From Phocaeicola faecicola (lineage in GTDB: Bacteria > Bacteroidota > Bacteroidia > Bacteroidales > Bacteroidaceae), in contig NZ_JABSOE010000033.1 of assembly GCF_013618865.1 (NCBI RefSeq), forward strand, positions 1-50,167: a stretch of 50,167 nucleotides of DNA, given 5' to 3'. Shown here piece after piece: positions 6,869 through 16,737 of this stretch. The notes under the pieces are model-generated. The model worked only from the letters and a program-made list of their open reading frames with translations, was not told the origin of the DNA and searched no databases. How positions within the stretch are numbered: the first letter of the stretch is position 1; each line of letters opens with the position of its first letter. The position numbers and the translations under genes are program-made.

Positions 6869-9800
6869 ATGAAAAATAGCCTACTTTTTAATAATAAGCC
6901 AAAAGAAAAAATAGGATTGTACGATCCGACTTACGAACACGATGCATGTGGTGTAGGAATGATTGTAAACATCCACGGAAACAAAAGCCACGAATTGGTT
7001 GAATCGGCTCTGAAAGTGCTCGAAAACATGCGTCATCGCGGTGCTGAAGGTGCTGACAACAAGACAGGCGACGGAGCAGGCATCATGTTACAGATTCCTC
7101 ACGAGTTTATCTTATTACAAGGAATTCCTGTGCCTGAAAAAGGCCGGTATGGAACTGGTATCCTGTTTCTTCCCAAAGATAAGAACGACCAGGAAGCTAT
7201 TCTCAGCATCATTATCGAAGAGATTGAAAAAGAAGGACTCACATTGATGCATTTGAGGAATGTTTCCACATGCCCTGAAATTTTAGGTGAGGCTGCACTG
7301 GCTGCCGAACCTGACATTAAACAAATTTTTATCACCGGGTTCACCGACAGCCAGATAGCCGAAAGGAAACTATATATTATAAGGAAAAGAATAGAAAACC
7401 GCATAAGACGATCGGATATTCCCACCCGAAGCGATTTCTACGTATGCTCGCTGTCGACAAAGAACATTGTCTACAAAGGCATGCTCTCATCCATGCAGTT
7501 GAGGGGATATTTCCCAGACCTGACCAACAGTTACTTCACCAGCGGTCTTGCTTTGGTTCACAGCCGTTTCAGTACCAACACCTTTCCGACATGGGGACTT
7601 GCCCAGCCCTTCCGTTTACTGGCACATAACGGTGAAATAAACACCATCCGAGGAAACCGTAGCTGGATGGAAGCCCGCGAATCGGTATTGTCTACCCCTG
7701 CATTGGGAAATATACGCGAGATACGTCCCATCGTACAACCCGGTATGAGCGATTCAGCCTCCCTGGACAATGTTCTGGAGTTCCTTGTCATGTCAGGCAT
7801 GAGCCTGCCTCATGCCATGGCCATGCTCGTACCCGAATCTTTCAACGAAAAGAACCCCATCAGTGAAGACCTGAAGGCTTTTTACGAATATCATTCCATT
7901 TTGATGGAACCATGGGACGGTCCTGCTGCCCTGCTCTTCAGCGACGGCAGATATGCCGGCGGTATGCTCGACCGGAACGGACTCCGCCCTGCACGTTACC
8001 TCATTACCCAAAATGACACGATGGTAGTAGCCAGTGAGGTAGGTGTAATGGATTTCGAGCCGGGTGACATCAAAGAAAAAGGACGCCTCCAGCCTGGAAA
8101 AATCCTGCTGGTTGACACACAAGAAGGACGGATTTACTATGATGATGAGCTGAAACGCCAACTGGCCGAAGCCAAGCCCTATCGTGCATGGCTTGCCAGC
8201 AACCGTATTGAGCTGGACGAACTGAAAAGTGGAAGAAAAGTCGCACATAGCGTGCCTCATTATGATGACATGCTCCACATTTTTGGATATACCCGGGAAG
8301 ATATTGAGAAGATCATTCAGCCTATGGCCGAGAATGGTGCAGAACCTGTAAGTGCCATGGGTAACGATACTCCCTTGGCTGTATTGAGCGACCGGCCACA
8401 ATTGCTGTTCAACTATTTCCGCCAGCAATTTGCCCAAGTCACCAACCCGCCTATCGATCCTATCCGCGAAGAACTGGTCATGTCGCTCACCGAATATATC
8501 GGAGCTGTAGGCATGAATATCCTGACTCCCGATGCAGAGCATTGCAAGATGGTAAGACTGAATCACCCCATACTGACCAATACACAACTGGATTTGCTTT
8601 GCAACATTCGCTACAAAGGATTTAAAACGGTAAAGCTTCCTATGCTCTACGACACTTCCAAAGGAAGAAACGGTTTGCAGGAAGCTATTGCCTCGCTGTG
8701 CAAGCAAGCAGAAGAAAGTGTAAATGAAGGCGTCAACTATATTGTCCTGACCGACCGTGAAGCGAACGATACCCATGCTCCTATTCCTTCACTGTTGGCT
8801 GTCAGCGCCGTACATCATTACCTGATTTCGGTAGGCAAGCGTGTACAGACAGCCCTTATCGTAGAAAGTGGAGAAATACGTGAGGTGATGCATGCAGCCC
8901 TGTTGCTCGGATTCGGAGCCAGCGCTCTTAATCCCTACATGGCTTTCGCTGTACTCGACCAGCTGGTGGCCGACAAAGACATTCAATTGGATTATGCCAC
9001 AGCCGAGAAGAATTACATCAAAGCCGTATGTAAAGGTCTGTTCAAAATAATGAGCAAGATGGGTATCAGCACCATCCGTTCTTATCGTGGGGCAAAAATA
9101 TTCGAAGCTGTAGGTCTGAGTCAGGAGTTGAGCAATGCCTATTTCGGCGGACTGAAATCGTGCATAGGTGGTATCGGCCTGGAAGAGATTGTCAAATTCA
9201 GATTCAGATCCGCTCATTCTCATACAGAGAAACCGGATGTCGAAAGTGCTGACAGCACAAAATCTGACAAAGGACTTCTGCCTAATGCCGGTATCTATGC
9301 GTTCCGCAAAGATGGAGAAAAACACGCCTGGAACCCTGAAACCATAGCCACTCTGCAACTGGCTACACGTACGGGAAGTTACAAGAAATTCAAAGAATTT
9401 ACCCAACTGGTGGATGAAAAAGAACAACCTATCTTCTTACGCGATTTTCTGGATTTCCGGCGCAATCCCATTGACATTAACCGTGTAGAGCCTGTCGAGT
9501 CCATCGTACGGAGATTTGTCACCGGAGCCATGTCGTTCGGAGCCATCAGCCAGGAAGCCCATGAAGCCATTGCAATAGCAATGAACCGCCTGCATGGACG
9601 TAGCAATACTGGCGAAGGGGGTGAAGACAGTTCACGGTTTGGTAATGAAACCAGAAGTGCCATCAAGCAGGTAGCTTCCGGACGTTTCGGCGTGACTACT
9701 GAATACCTGGTCAATGCTGATGAAATCCAGATTAAAGTGGCTCAGGGAGCAAAGCCGGGTGAAGGCGGACAGTTGCCAGGATTCAAAGTCGACGAAGTAA

Positions 9801-11404
9801 TAGCACGTACCCCTCACTCTATTCCGGGCATTTCACTTATCTCGCCCCCACCCCATCACGACATCTACTCCATCGAGGATCTGGCCCAACTGATTTTCGA
9901 TCTGAAAAATGTAAACCCGCGAGCAAAAATCAGCGTCAAACTGGTAGCCGAAAGCGGCGTCGGAACCATTGCTGCCGGTGTAGCAAAAGCCAAAGCCGAC
10001 CTGATAGTCATTTCTGGAGCCGAAGGAGGTACAGGTGCATCACCTGCATCAAGTATCCGGTATGCAGGTATTTCACCCGAACTTGGATTAAGTGAAACAC
10101 AACAGACGCTGGTACTGAACGGTCTGCGCGGACAAGTCATCCTGCAAGTGGACGGACAATTGAAAACCGGACGTGATGTGGTATTGATGGCTATGCTTGG
10201 TGCCGAAGAATACGGATTTGCCACTGCCGCCTTGATTGTACTGGGTTGTGTGATGATGCGGAAATGCAATCAGAATACATGCCCCGTAGGAGTAGCTACT
10301 CAAGATGCCGAACTTCGTAAACATTTCAGGGGCCGAAGCGAATATCTGGTAAACTACTTCACTTTCCTGGCACAGGAAGTACGCGAATATCTGGCCGAAA
10401 TCGGAGCCGAAAGACTCGATGACATCATCGGACGGACAGATCTTATCATCCGGAGCAAACGCGATTACAAGAATCCCAAGCATACGTTGCTCGACTTCTC
10501 GCAATTGCTTACCCGTGTGGAAAACGAAGCAGCGATACGCCATGTCACCGACCAGCAACACGGTATCAGCCGCGTAAAAGACGTGGAAATCCTCCACGCT
10601 GCTGCCGAAACATTGGAGAACCAAAAAGAAATCTCCTTGGAATATACCATTGCCAATACCGACCGTGCTTGTGGAGCCATGTTGTCGGGAGCCATTGCCC
10701 AGAAATACGGAGCCAAAGGTCTTCCGGAACATACTCTTAACGTGAAGTTCAAAGGTTCGGCCGGACAAAGTTTCGGTGCTTTTCTGGTACCTGGCGTCAA
10801 CTTCAAGTTGGAAGGGGAAGCCAACGATTATCTGGGTAAAGGACTCAGTGGAGGACGTATCGCAGTATTGCCTCCCGTACGAAGCAACTTTGAAGCCGAG
10901 AAGAATACAATTGCCGGAAACACCCTGTTGTACGGTGCAACCAGCGGAGAAGTATACATCAACGGATGTGTAGGCGAACGATTTGCTGTACGCAACTCTG
11001 GAGCCATCGCTGTAGTCGAAGGTGTAGGCGACCACTGCTGTGAATACATGACCGGAGGACGAGTAGTCGTTTTAGGCAAAACCGGACGAAACTTTGCTGC
11101 AGGTATGAGTGGAGGGGTGGCTTATGTATGGAACAAGGAGGGAAACTTCGACTATTTCTGTAATATGGAAATGGTAGAGCTCTCACTGATAGAAGAGGCA
11201 TCGTACAGAAAAGAGTTGCACGAACTCATCCGGCAACATTATCTGTATACCGGTTCCAAGCTGGCACGTGTCATGCTCGACGACTGGACACACTATGCCG
11301 GTCAGTTCATTCAGGTAGTTCCTATTGAATATAAAAAGGTATTGCAGGAAGAACAGATGCGCAAACTGCAACAAAAAATTGCAGACATGCAGAGAGACTA
11401 TTAA
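6869..11404 (+). CDS. gltB: Glutamate synthase, large (alpha) subunit
   Basis: A 1511-residue cytosolic flavoenzyme that makes two glutamates from glutamine and 2-oxoglutarate. Domain order: a propeptide of about 26 residues ending at HDA; the glutaminase domain starting at the nucleophile Cys27 (CGVGMIVNIHG); a central domain (about 480-760); the FMN/2-oxoglutarate barrel (about 840-1210), with GEGGEDSSRFG, AKPGEGGQLPG and SGAEGGTGASP; and a C-terminal beta-helix (about 1260-1440). The 3Fe-4S cysteines are Cys1127, Cys1133 and Cys1138 (CVMMRKCNQNTC). The length is typical of bacterial GltB. Its partner gltD follows after 150 bp. A long antisense frame across it is only a shadow. Confidence 0.97.
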   Translation: MKNSLLFNNKPKEKIGLYDPTYEHDACGVGMIVNIHGNKSHELVESALKVLENMRHRGAEGADNKTGDGAGIMLQIPHEFILLQGIPVPEKGRYGTGILFLPKDKNDQEAILSIIIEEIEKEGLTLMHLRNVSTCPEILGEAALAAEPDIKQIFITGFTDSQIAERKLYIIRKRIENRIRRSDIPTRSDFYVCSLSTKNIVYKGMLSSMQLRGYFPDLTNSYFTSGLALVHSRFSTNTFPTWGLAQPFRLLAHNGEINTIRGNRSWMEARESVLSTPALGNIREIRPIVQPGMSDSASLDNVLEFLVMSGMSLPHAMAMLVPESFNEKNPISEDLKAFYEYHSILMEPWDGPAALLFSDGRYAGGMLDRNGLRPARYLITQNDTMVVASEVGVMDFEPGDIKEKGRLQPGKILLVDTQEGRIYYDDELKRQLAEAKPYRAWLASNRIELDELKSGRKVAHSVPHYDDMLHIFGYTREDIEKIIQPMAENGAEPVSAMGNDTPLAVLSDRPQLLFNYFRQQFAQVTNPPIDPIREELVMSLTEYIGAVGMNILTPDAEHCKMVRLNHPILTNTQLDLLCNIRYKGFKTVKLPMLYDTSKGRNGLQEAIASLCKQAEESVNEGVNYIVLTDREANDTHAPIPSLLAVSAVHHYLISVGKRVQTALIVESGEIREVMHAALLLGFGASALNPYMAFAVLDQLVADKDIQLDYATAEKNYIKAVCKGLFKIMSKMGISTIRSYRGAKIFEAVGLSQELSNAYFGGLKSCIGGIGLEEIVKFRFRSAHSHTEKPDVESADSTKSDKGLLPNAGIYAFRKDGEKHAWNPETIATLQLATRTGSYKKFKEFTQLVDEKEQPIFLRDFLDFRRNPIDINRVEPVESIVRRFVTGAMSFGAISQEAHEAIAIAMNRLHGRSNTGEGGEDSSRFGNETRSAIKQVASGRFGVTTEYLVNADEIQIKVAQGAKPGEGGQLPGFKVDEVIARTPHSIPGISLISPPPHHDIYSIEDLAQLIFDLKNVNPRAKISVKLVAESGVGTIAAGVAKAKADLIVISGAEGGTGASPASSIRYAGISPELGLSETQQTLVLNGLRGQVILQVDGQLKTGRDVVLMAMLGAEEYGFATAALIVLGCVMMRKCNQNTCPVGVATQDAELRKHFRGRSEYLVNYFTFLAQEVREYLAEIGAERLDDIIGRTDLIIRSKRDYKNPKHTLLDFSQLLTRVENEAAIRHVTDQQHGISRVKDVEILHAAAETLENQKEISLEYTIANTDRACGAMLSGAIAQKYGAKGLPEHTLNVKFKGSAGQSFGAFLVPGVNFKLEGEANDYLGKGLSGGRIAVLPPVRSNFEAEKNTIAGNTLLYGATSGEVYINGCVGERFAVRNSGAIAVVEGVGDHCCEYMTGGRVVVLGKTGRNFAAGMSGGVAYVWNKEGNFDYFCNMEMVELSLIEEASYRKELHELIRQHYLYTGSKLARVMLDDWTHYAGQFIQVVPIEYKKVLQEEQMRKLQQKIADMQRDY

Positions 11405-11554
11405 ACTTATTGAGGAAGTTAAGAGATTGGAAGAGTGTGAGTCTATATTCTTATCATCAGTCTGATTTACAGATACAAGACTGGCAGTATTCATTTTCCG
11501 AATATTGTTTTCTTAGCTTCCGATGAAGTGACAACTGCTTAAATAAATGACAAC

Positions 11555-12904
11555 ATGGAAACTTCAAAAGCATTTTTAAATATACCCCGCCAGGAAGCGG
11601 GATACAGACCTGTAGAAGACAGAATCACCGACTTCAGCCAGGTGGAGCAAACCCTGAACAGCCGAGACCGTAAGCTCCAGGCCAGCCGATGTATGGATTG
11701 CGGAGTGCCTTTTTGCCATTGGGCGTGTCCGCTGGGCAACAAAGATCCGGAATTTCAGGCAGCCCTCAGCCAGGGAAAATGGGAAATGGCATACAGAATA
11801 TTATCACAAACCAATGACTTTCCGGAATTTACTGGCAGAATATGCCCTGCATTGTGTGAAAAGTCATGTGTATTGAAACTTTCATTCGATGCCCCAGTCA
11901 CCATCCGCGAAAACGAAGCAGCCATAGCCGAAGCTGCCTTCCGCGAAGGTTATATTCAACCTCAGCAACCGGTAAGAAACGGTAAGAGAGTTGCAGTCAT
12001 CGGTGTCGGTCCGGCCGGATTGAGTACGGCTGTCAGACTTAATGCACAAGGGTTTGAAGTTACTATCTTCGACAAAAATCCGATGCCGGGCGGACTTCTC
12101 CGTTACGGTATCCCCAACTTCAAGCTTCCTAAGGAAATCATCGACCGGCGCATGAGACTTCTCAAAAAAGAAGGTATCCACATGGAGATGGGAGTAACGG
12201 TCGATGTGGAAAAACTTCCGGAAGGATTCGATGCCTATGCCTTGTGTACCGGAACCCCGGAAGCCCGTGACCTGAATATCCCTGGAAGAGAGTTGAAAGG
12301 CATCTATTTCGCACTCGACATGCTGGCACAGCAGAACCGGATTTTGGACGGAGAAACATTCTCCAAAGAGCAACTGGTAAACGCACGTGGCAAGAAGGTA
12401 CTCGTCATCGGCGGCGGAGATACAGGCAGTGACTGTATCGGTACCAGTATCCGACAAGGAGCCGTAAGTGTCACTCAGATTGAAATCATGCCCAAACCGC
12501 CTGTAGGACATAATCCGGCTACCCCCTGGCCTCAATGGCCCGTCGTACTGAAAACGACTTCCAGCCACGAAGAGGGTTGCACACGGCGGTGGAGCCTGAA
12601 CTCGACCAAATTCATCGGACGAAACGGGCGTGTAACCGGAGTCGAAGTGGAAGAAGTGGAATGGATTACAGACACGGATAGCGGACGGCCTGTAATGAAG
12701 GCTACCGGCAAAAAAGAGATCATCGAGGCAGATATGGTACTTTTGGCTATGGGGTTCCTGAAGCCCAGACATCCGGAACTTCCTTCCAATGTCGTGATAG
12801 CCGGCGATGCTGCCACTGGAGCTTCGCTTGTGGTAAAATGCCTTGCTGACGGAAGACGTGCTGCCAAAGATATCGAACAGATGTTATCTGAAAAGGAGAA
12901 ATAA
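11555..12904 (+). CDS. gltD: Glutamate synthase, small (beta) subunit
   Basis: A 449-residue iron-sulfur flavoprotein that passes electrons from NAD(P)H to GltB. The N-terminal cysteine groups for two 4Fe-4S clusters are CMDCGVPFCHWACP (about 47-60) and CPALCEKSC (about 97-105). The FAD-binding Rossmann loop is GVGPAGLSTA (about 151-160) and the NAD(P)H loop is GGGDTGSDC (about 287-295). The C-terminal VIAGDAATGASLV completes the FAD site. Spacing suggests co-transcription with gltB. Confidence 0.97.
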   Translation: METSKAFLNIPRQEAGYRPVEDRITDFSQVEQTLNSRDRKLQASRCMDCGVPFCHWACPLGNKDPEFQAALSQGKWEMAYRILSQTNDFPEFTGRICPALCEKSCVLKLSFDAPVTIRENEAAIAEAAFREGYIQPQQPVRNGKRVAVIGVGPAGLSTAVRLNAQGFEVTIFDKNPMPGGLLRYGIPNFKLPKEIIDRRMRLLKKEGIHMEMGVTVDVEKLPEGFDAYALCTGTPEARDLNIPGRELKGIYFALDMLAQQNRILDGETFSKEQLVNARGKKVLVIGGGDTGSDCIGTSIRQGAVSVTQIEIMPKPPVGHNPATPWPQWPVVLKTTSSHEEGCTRRWSLNSTKFIGRNGRVTGVEVEEVEWITDTDSGRPVMKATGKKEIIEADMVLLAMGFLKPRHPELPSNVVIAGDAATGASLVVKCLADGRRAAKDIEQMLSEKEK

Positions 12905-13109
12905 ATTTGTTATTGAAGTTTTGCGGGTCATTCTGCATTATTCTGATAGGACCGGCAGGTTGACCGGATAAACCAACCGTTTATACCCGAAAAGCAAGAA
13001 GAACCGGTACTCCCCTGCTCATCAGCAACTGAAAAGTACAACTTGCAATAAATGAACCTGCAGAACTTTGATAAGATTATTACCAGTCCTTAATAAAAAC
13101 ATAAATAGT

Positions 13110-14840
13110 ATGTGTGGAATAGCCTGCATTTTCAATATTAAGTATCAGACGCCAGAACTGAGGCAAAAAGCTCTCATCATGGCCAAACGCATCCGACACC
13201 GCGGTCCCGACTGGAGCGGAATCTATTGTGGCGGATCAGCCATACTGGCACACGAACGACTCTCCATTGTTGATCCTCAGAGTGGAGGACAGCCGCTCTT
13301 CGCACCCGACCGAAAACAAGTCCTTGCCGTAAACGGAGAAATCTATAATCATCGTGATATCCGGAACGACTTCGCAGGTGATTATGAATTTCAGACAGGC
13401 AGCGATTGCGAAGTCATCCTTGCTCTATACCGGCGTTACGGAAAAGACTTCATCGAACGGCTGAGTGGTATCTTCGCCTTCGCCCTCTACGATGAAGAAC
13501 GGGATGAGTTTCTCATAGCTCGCGATCCTATCGGTGTCATACCTCTTTATATTGGCAGAGACAAGGATGGAACAGTCTATTGCGCCAGTGAATTAAAAGC
13601 CTTGGAAGGCATGTGCGATGAATACGAACCATTCTTGCCCGGACATTATTATTGGAGCCGCGAAGGAGAAATGCGTCCGTGGTACCACAGGGAATGGAAC
13701 GAATACGATGCTGTCAAAGATAATTACAGTGATAAAGCAAATAATGAAACACGCGTATCTGCATTTTCAGCCAACGATCCCGAAGCATATCAGATGCAAG
13801 TGTCAGCCATACGTACCGCCCTTGAAGATGCCGTTCGCCGACAACTGATGAGCGATGTTCCCTATGGAGTACTTTTATCAGGAGGGCTCGATTCGTCCGT
13901 CATCTCGGCAGTGGCCAAACTCTATGCAGCCAAGCGTGTAGAGACAGACAGTACCCAGGCAGCCTGGTGGCCGCAACTGCACTCCTTTGCCGTGGGCTTA
14001 AAAGGAGCTCCCGATCTGGAAAAAGCACGTCTGGTAGCCGAACATATCGGAACCGTACATCATGAGATCAATTACACCATTCAGGAAGGGCTGGACGCCA
14101 TTCGCGACGTCATCTACTACATTGAGACATACGATGTTACTACCGTACGCGCTTCCACTCCAATGTATCTGCTGGCACGTGTCATCAAATCGATGGGAAT
14201 CAAGATGGTACTTAGCGGTGAAGGAGCCGACGAAGTGTTCGGAGGTTACCTCTATTTCCATAAAGCCCCCACCCCACAGGCTTTCCACGAAGAAACCGTA
14301 CGCAAACTTTCCAAGCTCTATATGTACGACTGTCTTCGTGCCAATAAGTCACTCTCGGCATGGGGAGTAGAAGGACGTGTACCTTTTCTCGACAAGGATT
14401 TCCTCGATGTAGCCATGCGTATCAATCCCGCTGTTAAGATGTGCCCGGGCCAGACCATAGAAAAGAAAGTGGTACGCGATGCATTTTCCTCACTTCTTCC
14501 CGATAGTGTTGCCTGGCGACAGAAAGAGCAATTCTCAGACGGTGTGGGATATTCGTGGATAGATACCCTAAAAGCCATGACCTCTGCTGCTGTAAGCGAC
14601 GAGCAAATGGCCCATGCTTCCGAACGCTTTCCGATCAATCCGCCACAGAACAAGGAAGAATACTATTATCGCAGCATTTTCGAGGAACATTTTCCAAGTG
14701 AATCGGCAGCCCGCTCGGTACCCAGCGTACCGAGCGTAGCATGCTCAACCGCCGAAGCCCTGGCTTGGGATGCCAGTTTCAAAAACCTGAATGACCCCAG
14801 TGGCCGTGCCGTTTCCGGAGTCCACAAACAGGCATATTGA
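13110..14840 (+). CDS. asnB: Asparagine synthase (glutamine-hydrolysing)
   Basis: A 576-residue enzyme that converts aspartate, glutamine and ATP to asparagine. The start is placed at ATG 13110 because the catalytic residue must be Cys2 (MCGIACIF); an upstream in-frame ATG at 13068 would bury it. The glutaminase domain (2-190) shows RHRGPDWSG, HERLSIVDP and NGEIYNH. The synthetase domain (about 230-520) has the PPi loop SGGLDSS and GEGADEVFGGYLYF. The last 50 or so residues are low in family similarity and carry an S/A/V-rich stretch, which may be lineage-specific. It fits with gltBD in a nitrogen-assimilation group. Confidence 0.95.
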   Translation: MCGIACIFNIKYQTPELRQKALIMAKRIRHRGPDWSGIYCGGSAILAHERLSIVDPQSGGQPLFAPDRKQVLAVNGEIYNHRDIRNDFAGDYEFQTGSDCEVILALYRRYGKDFIERLSGIFAFALYDEERDEFLIARDPIGVIPLYIGRDKDGTVYCASELKALEGMCDEYEPFLPGHYYWSREGEMRPWYHREWNEYDAVKDNYSDKANNETRVSAFSANDPEAYQMQVSAIRTALEDAVRRQLMSDVPYGVLLSGGLDSSVISAVAKLYAAKRVETDSTQAAWWPQLHSFAVGLKGAPDLEKARLVAEHIGTVHHEINYTIQEGLDAIRDVIYYIETYDVTTVRASTPMYLLARVIKSMGIKMVLSGEGADEVFGGYLYFHKAPTPQAFHEETVRKLSKLYMYDCLRANKSLSAWGVEGRVPFLDKDFLDVAMRINPAVKMCPGQTIEKKVVRDAFSSLLPDSVAWRQKEQFSDGVGYSWIDTLKAMTSAAVSDEQMAHASERFPINPPQNKEEYYYRSIFEEHFPSESAARSVPSVPSVACSTAEALAWDASFKNLNDPSGRAVSGVHKQAY

Positions 14841-14869
14841 TAAGCGGCTCCATATCATGCAAACCTGAA

Positions 14870-14930
14870 AGAGGGTGTGCAATATTAAGGAACAATATTT
14901 CTTTTTTCCTTTAATATTGCGCACTCTTTT
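14870..14930 (+). terminator. Terminator after asnB
   Basis: Arms AGAGGGTGTGCAATATTAA (14870-14888) and TTAATATTGCGCACTCTTT (14911-14929) pair nearly fully and enclose a T-rich loop. The 3' side runs into CTTTTCTTTG. It separates gltB-gltD-asnB from the porin-glnK-amtB-glnN group. Confidence 0.75.
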
Positions 14931-15578
14931 CTTTGTATCTAGAGCAATAAACCAGACCTCAAATTTATTCTTCCAGATAAAAAATTGACTCTCTCAATTC
15001 GAATGTTACCTATTGCTCCTAAATAAGGACAAAGAGCTACTTTCGGCAAGATAACTGTCCGGTTACATCACATTTACAGGAAAAGGCCGATTGATATCAT
15101 TTTTTGTGCGTAAGCTATTACACATAGCCAGACAGGTCAGTAACAGAAACACACCAAATAAATATTTATCTTTTACTCAATTATCGGGAAATATTTCAAT
15201 TTATAATAATATTCGATTTTAATATTTTAATCTATAATATTATAAGGATATATTATTGCAATATGAAACATTTATTTAAAAAGCGTAGAAATTAAACATC
15301 AATACGAATGTAGCAAAAACAAAATGATGTACATTTGCATTATAGAAAAAACAAACAGATATATTATTACATAAATAAAAATCATAATGACAGGATAAAG
15401 CCAATAAAACCTTTCCCATTGAACAGAATCAACAAATCCGACAATACAGATGACGGAAGTAGCGACTCAGGTATTCGAAGGGGAAATCAATGGAGAAGAA
15501 TAAAAAGAAGACATGCACTTCTTCTGATAAGCAATGTCACTGATCTTACTTACTCACTTTTTAAATAGGTTTATAGGT
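14931..15578. other. Gene-free region upstream of the porin gene
   Basis: About 650 bp. 15180-15300 is very AT-rich, with overlapping TAATATTATA-type dyads that could be an operator or a flexible upstream region. A -7 element lies at 15330. Downstream of it a 77-codon frame (15335-15568) is very rich in Lys, Arg, Asn and Tyr and looks like AT-biased noise. A leader peptide cannot be excluded. Confidence 0.4.
15330..15337 (+). promoter_or_regulatory. Possible -7 element for porin-glnK-amtB-glnN
   Basis: TACATTTG matches the Bacteroides TAnnTTTG element. No clear -33 TTTG lies 19-21 bp upstream, so an activator may be needed. It predicts a leader of about 235 nt before the porin ATG. Confidence 0.4.
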
Positions 15579-16298
15579 ATGAAAACAGGAAGATTGAAAA
15601 CAGGAGTGATAGCCATCGCGCTATTATCTGCAGCTTGTGAAGCAAAAGCTCAAGACAAGGTGGAAGCATCGGCCGGTGCCGATCTTGTAAGCGGTTACAT
15701 CTGGCGCGGACAGGACTTGGGAGGTGTCAGCATACAACCAGGCCTGACGTTGTCTTACAAAGGTTTTTCCGTCAGTGCATGGGGCTCCGTAGGACTGGAA
15801 AGTTCCGATACCAAAAAAATGGATCTGACTTTGGGATATACAGTCGGAGGATTCAGCATATCGGTTACCGACTACTGGTTCAATGGCGGAAAGGGGTATC
15901 TGCACTACGATGCGCATGACACATCGCATGTATTCGAAGCGCAGATCGGATATGACTTCGGTCCGGTAGCGGTCAACTGGTATACCAACTTTGCCGGTGC
16001 CGACTATATGAAGTATGATGGCAGCCGTGCCTACTCCTCCTACATTTCGGTAGCTGCGCCTTTCAAACTTGGCGGACTGGACTGGGCTGCTGAAATCGGT
16101 GCTACCCCATGGGAAACAAGTTTCTACAATGCGACAGACAATTGTCCGGGATCAGACGGTTTCACCGTATGCGATATCAGCCTGTCAGCAAGCAAGGAGG
16201 TCCGTATAACCGACAGTTTCTCACTCCCATTGTTTGTCAAAGCCACCTGGAACCCACGCACCGAAGGGGCCTACTTTGTAGCTGGAATAAGTTTCTGA
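15579..16298 (+). CDS. Putative outer-membrane porin (TorF/Gcw_chp-like)
   Basis: 239 residues from ATG 15579; the longer frame from 15534 adds residues that do not fit a signal peptide. Residues 1-25 are a signal peptide ending KAQ-DK. The mature chain alternates hydrophobic and polar residues (VEASAGADLVSGYIWRGQDL, SYKGFSVSAWGSVGLE) and ends in the beta-barrel signature GISF. The GYIWRGQDL motif and length suggest the TorF-family putative porins, which often sit next to glnK-amtB. A role in ammonium or other nitrogen-solute entry across the outer membrane is inferred from position. glnK starts 23 bp later. Confidence 0.75.
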   Translation: MKTGRLKTGVIAIALLSAACEAKAQDKVEASAGADLVSGYIWRGQDLGGVSIQPGLTLSYKGFSVSAWGSVGLESSDTKKMDLTLGYTVGGFSISVTDYWFNGGKGYLHYDAHDTSHVFEAQIGYDFGPVAVNWYTNFAGADYMKYDGSRAYSSYISVAAPFKLGGLDWAAEIGATPWETSFYNATDNCPGSDGFTVCDISLSASKEVRITDSFSLPLFVKATWNPRTEGAYFVAGISF

Positions 16299-16321
16299 AA
16301 CAATCATAAATAATTTAAGGT

Positions 16322-16678
16322 ATGAAAAAGATTGAAGCTATCATCCGCAAGACCAAATTTGAGGAAGTGAAAGACGCACTGCTCAAAGCGGATATCGAAT
16401 GGTTCTCCTACTACGATGTCAGGGGAATTGGAAAGTCTAGAGAAGCCCGCATCTACCGTGGGGTCATGTACGACACCAGTTCCATCGAGCGTATTCTTAT
16501 CTCGATTGTAGTGCGTGACAAAAATGTGGAGAAAACCGTACAGGCTATCATGAAGGCAGCCCAGACAGGCGAGATAGGCGACGGACGTATCTTCATTATT
16601 CCAATCGAAGATGCCATACGCATACGCACCGGTGAGCGTGGCGACATAGCCCTCTACAATGCAGAACAAGAAAGATAG
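16322..16678 (+). CDS. glnK: P-II nitrogen regulatory protein
   Basis: 118 residues; trimeric signalling protein that senses 2-oxoglutarate and ATP/ADP and gates AmtB. It opens MKKIEAIIRKTKFEEVKDAL. The T-loop region is GIGKSREARIYRGVMYD, with Tyr50 at the position of the E. coli uridylylation site Tyr51. The C-terminal nucleotide-binding segment is GEIGDGRIFIIPIEDAIRIRTGERG. The T-loop sequence is divergent (SREAR in place of RQKGHTE). It lies directly upstream of amtB, the usual pairing. Confidence 0.93.
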   Translation: MKKIEAIIRKTKFEEVKDALLKADIEWFSYYDVRGIGKSREARIYRGVMYDTSSIERILISIVVRDKNVEKTVQAIMKAAQTGEIGDGRIFIIPIEDAIRIRTGERGDIALYNAEQER

Positions 16679-16737
16679 TACACGACTCACAACCTACACA
16701 AAAACCAAAATATAAATACAACTAAAGTACAAAGATT

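Noticed and set aside
7793..8776. 327-codon frame antisense to gltB
   Set aside because: It lies fully inside gltB, has no start context, and its composition is that of a codon-bias shadow.
10088..11035. 315-codon frame antisense to gltB
   Set aside because: Shadow of the conserved C-terminal part of gltB; Tyr/Ser/Phe-rich with no domain.
11882..12772. 296-codon frame antisense to gltD
   Set aside because: Entirely within gltD, no protein-like features.
15335..15568. 77-codon frame upstream of the porin
   Set aside because: Composition (Lys, Asn, Arg, Tyr) mirrors AT-rich DNA; kept only as a remark because a leader peptide cannot be excluded.
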